From Candidatus Thermochlorobacter aerophilus (GTDB taxonomy: Bacteria > Bacteroidota > Chlorobiia > Chlorobiales > Thermochlorobacteraceae): a DNA stretch of 64,000 nt. Below are positions 63,342 to 64,000 of the stretch, one piece after another. The position numbers and the translations under genes were made by a program. The stretch covers positions 46,617 to 110,616 of the forward strand of contig PHFL01000065.1 in assembly GCA_002794105.1 (NCBI GenBank), in the 5' to 3' direction. Below the pieces are notes generated by a model. It saw only the letters and a program-made list of their open reading frames with translations. It had not been told where the DNA came from and searched no databases. The first letter of the stretch is position 1. Each line of letters opens with the position of its first letter.

Positions 63342-64000
63342 ATGAAGTGGATAAAACAACTCTTCTCGCAAGAGCCGGCTAACAGCACGGAGTTGCCAGC
63401 AGAAGTTGCCAAGTATTTCAGTGGCGAATTGCCGTCCAAAAAATCTTCAATTGAGTCTTTGCGATTTGTGGTCATAGACACTGAAACAACGGGATTGAAT
63501 CCAGCAAAGGGCGATAGAGTGCTCTCTATTGGTGCCGTGGTCATCAAGGACTTGCGGGTGGATTTGAGTCAAACTTTTTTTGAGCGCATTTACTCTGAGA
63601 CTGCCTCGCCGCCCGAGACAATTGCCGTGCATCTAATTACCCCTGAAGAAAGTCGTCATGCGCCAAAAATTACCGATGTCTTGCCCATGTTTTTGGATTT
63701 TATCGGTCTCAATGTGCTGATTGCCCATCATGCCCGCTTCGATTTAGCCTTTTTGAATGCAGAACTTCAGCGCTGCTATGGGCGAGCGTTGCGCAACTAC
63801 TGTCTTGATACCATCGACTTGGCGCATGCTTTAGCCAGCACCAACCAATCCTTTGAGTATCTTGGTCTGAATCCAAGGCAGATGGAGGAGTATGAACTGG
63901 ACAAGTTAGCCGCTTCACTGAATGTCCCAATTGAGTCGCGCCATGATGCGCTCAACGATGCCATTACCACAGCACAAGTCGCAGCCGTCTTACTCAAACG
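63342..64000 (+). CDS. DnaQ-like 3'-5' exonuclease, truncated by the window end
   Basis: The frame is open from the ATG at 63342 to the last base, giving at least 219 residues. After a 40-residue leader comes the DEDDh exonuclease motif I VVIDTETTGL (Asp-Glu), then IAHHARFDLAFL (motif II Asp) and RHDALNDA (motif III His-Asp). It follows the cNMP/CBS/DUF294 gene by 71 bp in the same direction. It could be a DNA polymerase III epsilon-like proofreader or a stand-alone nuclease. Confidence 0.9.
   Translation, partial: MKWIKQLFSQEPANSTELPAEVAKYFSGELPSKKSSIESLRFVVIDTETTGLNPAKGDRVLSIGAVVIKDLRVDLSQTFFERIYSETASPPETIAVHLITPEESRHAPKITDVLPMFLDFIGLNVLIAHHARFDLAFLNAELQRCYGRALRNYCLDTIDLAHALASTNQSFEYLGLNPRQMEEYELDKLAASLNVPIESRHDALNDAITTAQVAAVLLK

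Overview
The window looks like chromosomal DNA from a Gram-negative bacterium of the Bacteroidota/Chlorobiota (FCB) group. LpxK, KdsB and CreD point to an LPS-bearing envelope. UbiE/MenG points to menaquinone. A type 2 IPP isomerase, a YfhO-type giant membrane protein, a CrtI/CrtISO-family oxidoreductase and many MORN, TPR and DUF proteins fit that group. HPPD needs O2, so the lineage is at least facultatively aerobic. An aerobic Chlorobiota relative (Chloroherpeton or Thermochlorobacter type) is my best guess, from gene content alone. The content is almost all core metabolism and housekeeping. I see no insertion sequence, prophage, CRISPR array or classical defence island, and no gene-free stretch above 300 bp.

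Layout. 1-2.3 kb: the tail of an ABC exporter ATPase, a polysaccharide deacetylase and a sensor histidine kinase. 2.4-5.1 kb: HPPD, a TlpA-like thioredoxin and an FAH-family hydrolase. 5.2-8.8 kb: a YmdB phosphodiesterase, a degenerate 5'-nucleotidase-like secreted protein, HisI, MenG/UbiE and an alpha/beta hydrolase. 8.8-15.5 kb: the arginine cluster argC-argJ-GNAT-argB-argF-argR-argG. It has a consensus-like promoter buried in two ARG-box palindromes, a third box before the GNAT gene, and a rho-independent terminator after argG. 15.5-23.7 kb: an aminotransferase, tRNA-Arg(CCG), the rsmG-murQ-QueD-like operon, mannose-1-phosphate guanylyltransferase, a ROK kinase, an M20 amidohydrolase and an F420-reductase-like NADP protein. 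23.8-32 kb: an EAL-CBS-GGDEF protein, LpxK, a secreted esterase, a carotenoid-type oxidoreductase and a TPR protein. 32-38.4 kb: DapF, PrmA, RsfS, a DinB/YfiT protein, CreD, a polyprenyl synthase and an orphan DNA methyltransferase. 38.4-44.1 kb: IDI-2, a solitary nuoH, a Roadblock-like cysteine protein, RdgB, guanine deaminase, PdxJ and an unknown. 44.2-49.8 kb: DUF309, CysS, L28, RNase HI, a membrane-anchored unknown, a Bcp peroxiredoxin and a quinone oxidoreductase. 49.8-52.5 kb: a hairpin-rich intergenic region, KdsB, Dtd, a small unknown, a MORN-repeat protein and GatC. 52.6-56.3 kb: the 5-oxoprolinase operon pxpBCA with a YcsG-like NRAMP-fold transporter. 56.3-64 kb: a DUF2064 transferase, YfhO, DprA, a small membrane protein, a cNMP/CBS/DUF294 protein and a truncated DnaQ-like exonuclease.

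How the genes work together. The arginine block is the clearest functional unit. Its enzymes (cyclic ArgJ route, probably arginine-sensitive ArgB) and its repressor ArgR lie together, and the operators are visible at the promoter; argD and argH are missing here. The pxp genes overlap by 4 bp in series and form a complete 5-oxoproline to glutamate module. I find no obviously new multi-gene system. The best second looks are the promoter/operator architecture of the arg cluster, two structured intergenic regions (44.2 kb and 49.8 kb), several family members that have lost catalytic or metal residues (nucleotidase-like, QueD-like, ROK), and the Cys-cluster Roadblock-like protein next to the lone nuoH.
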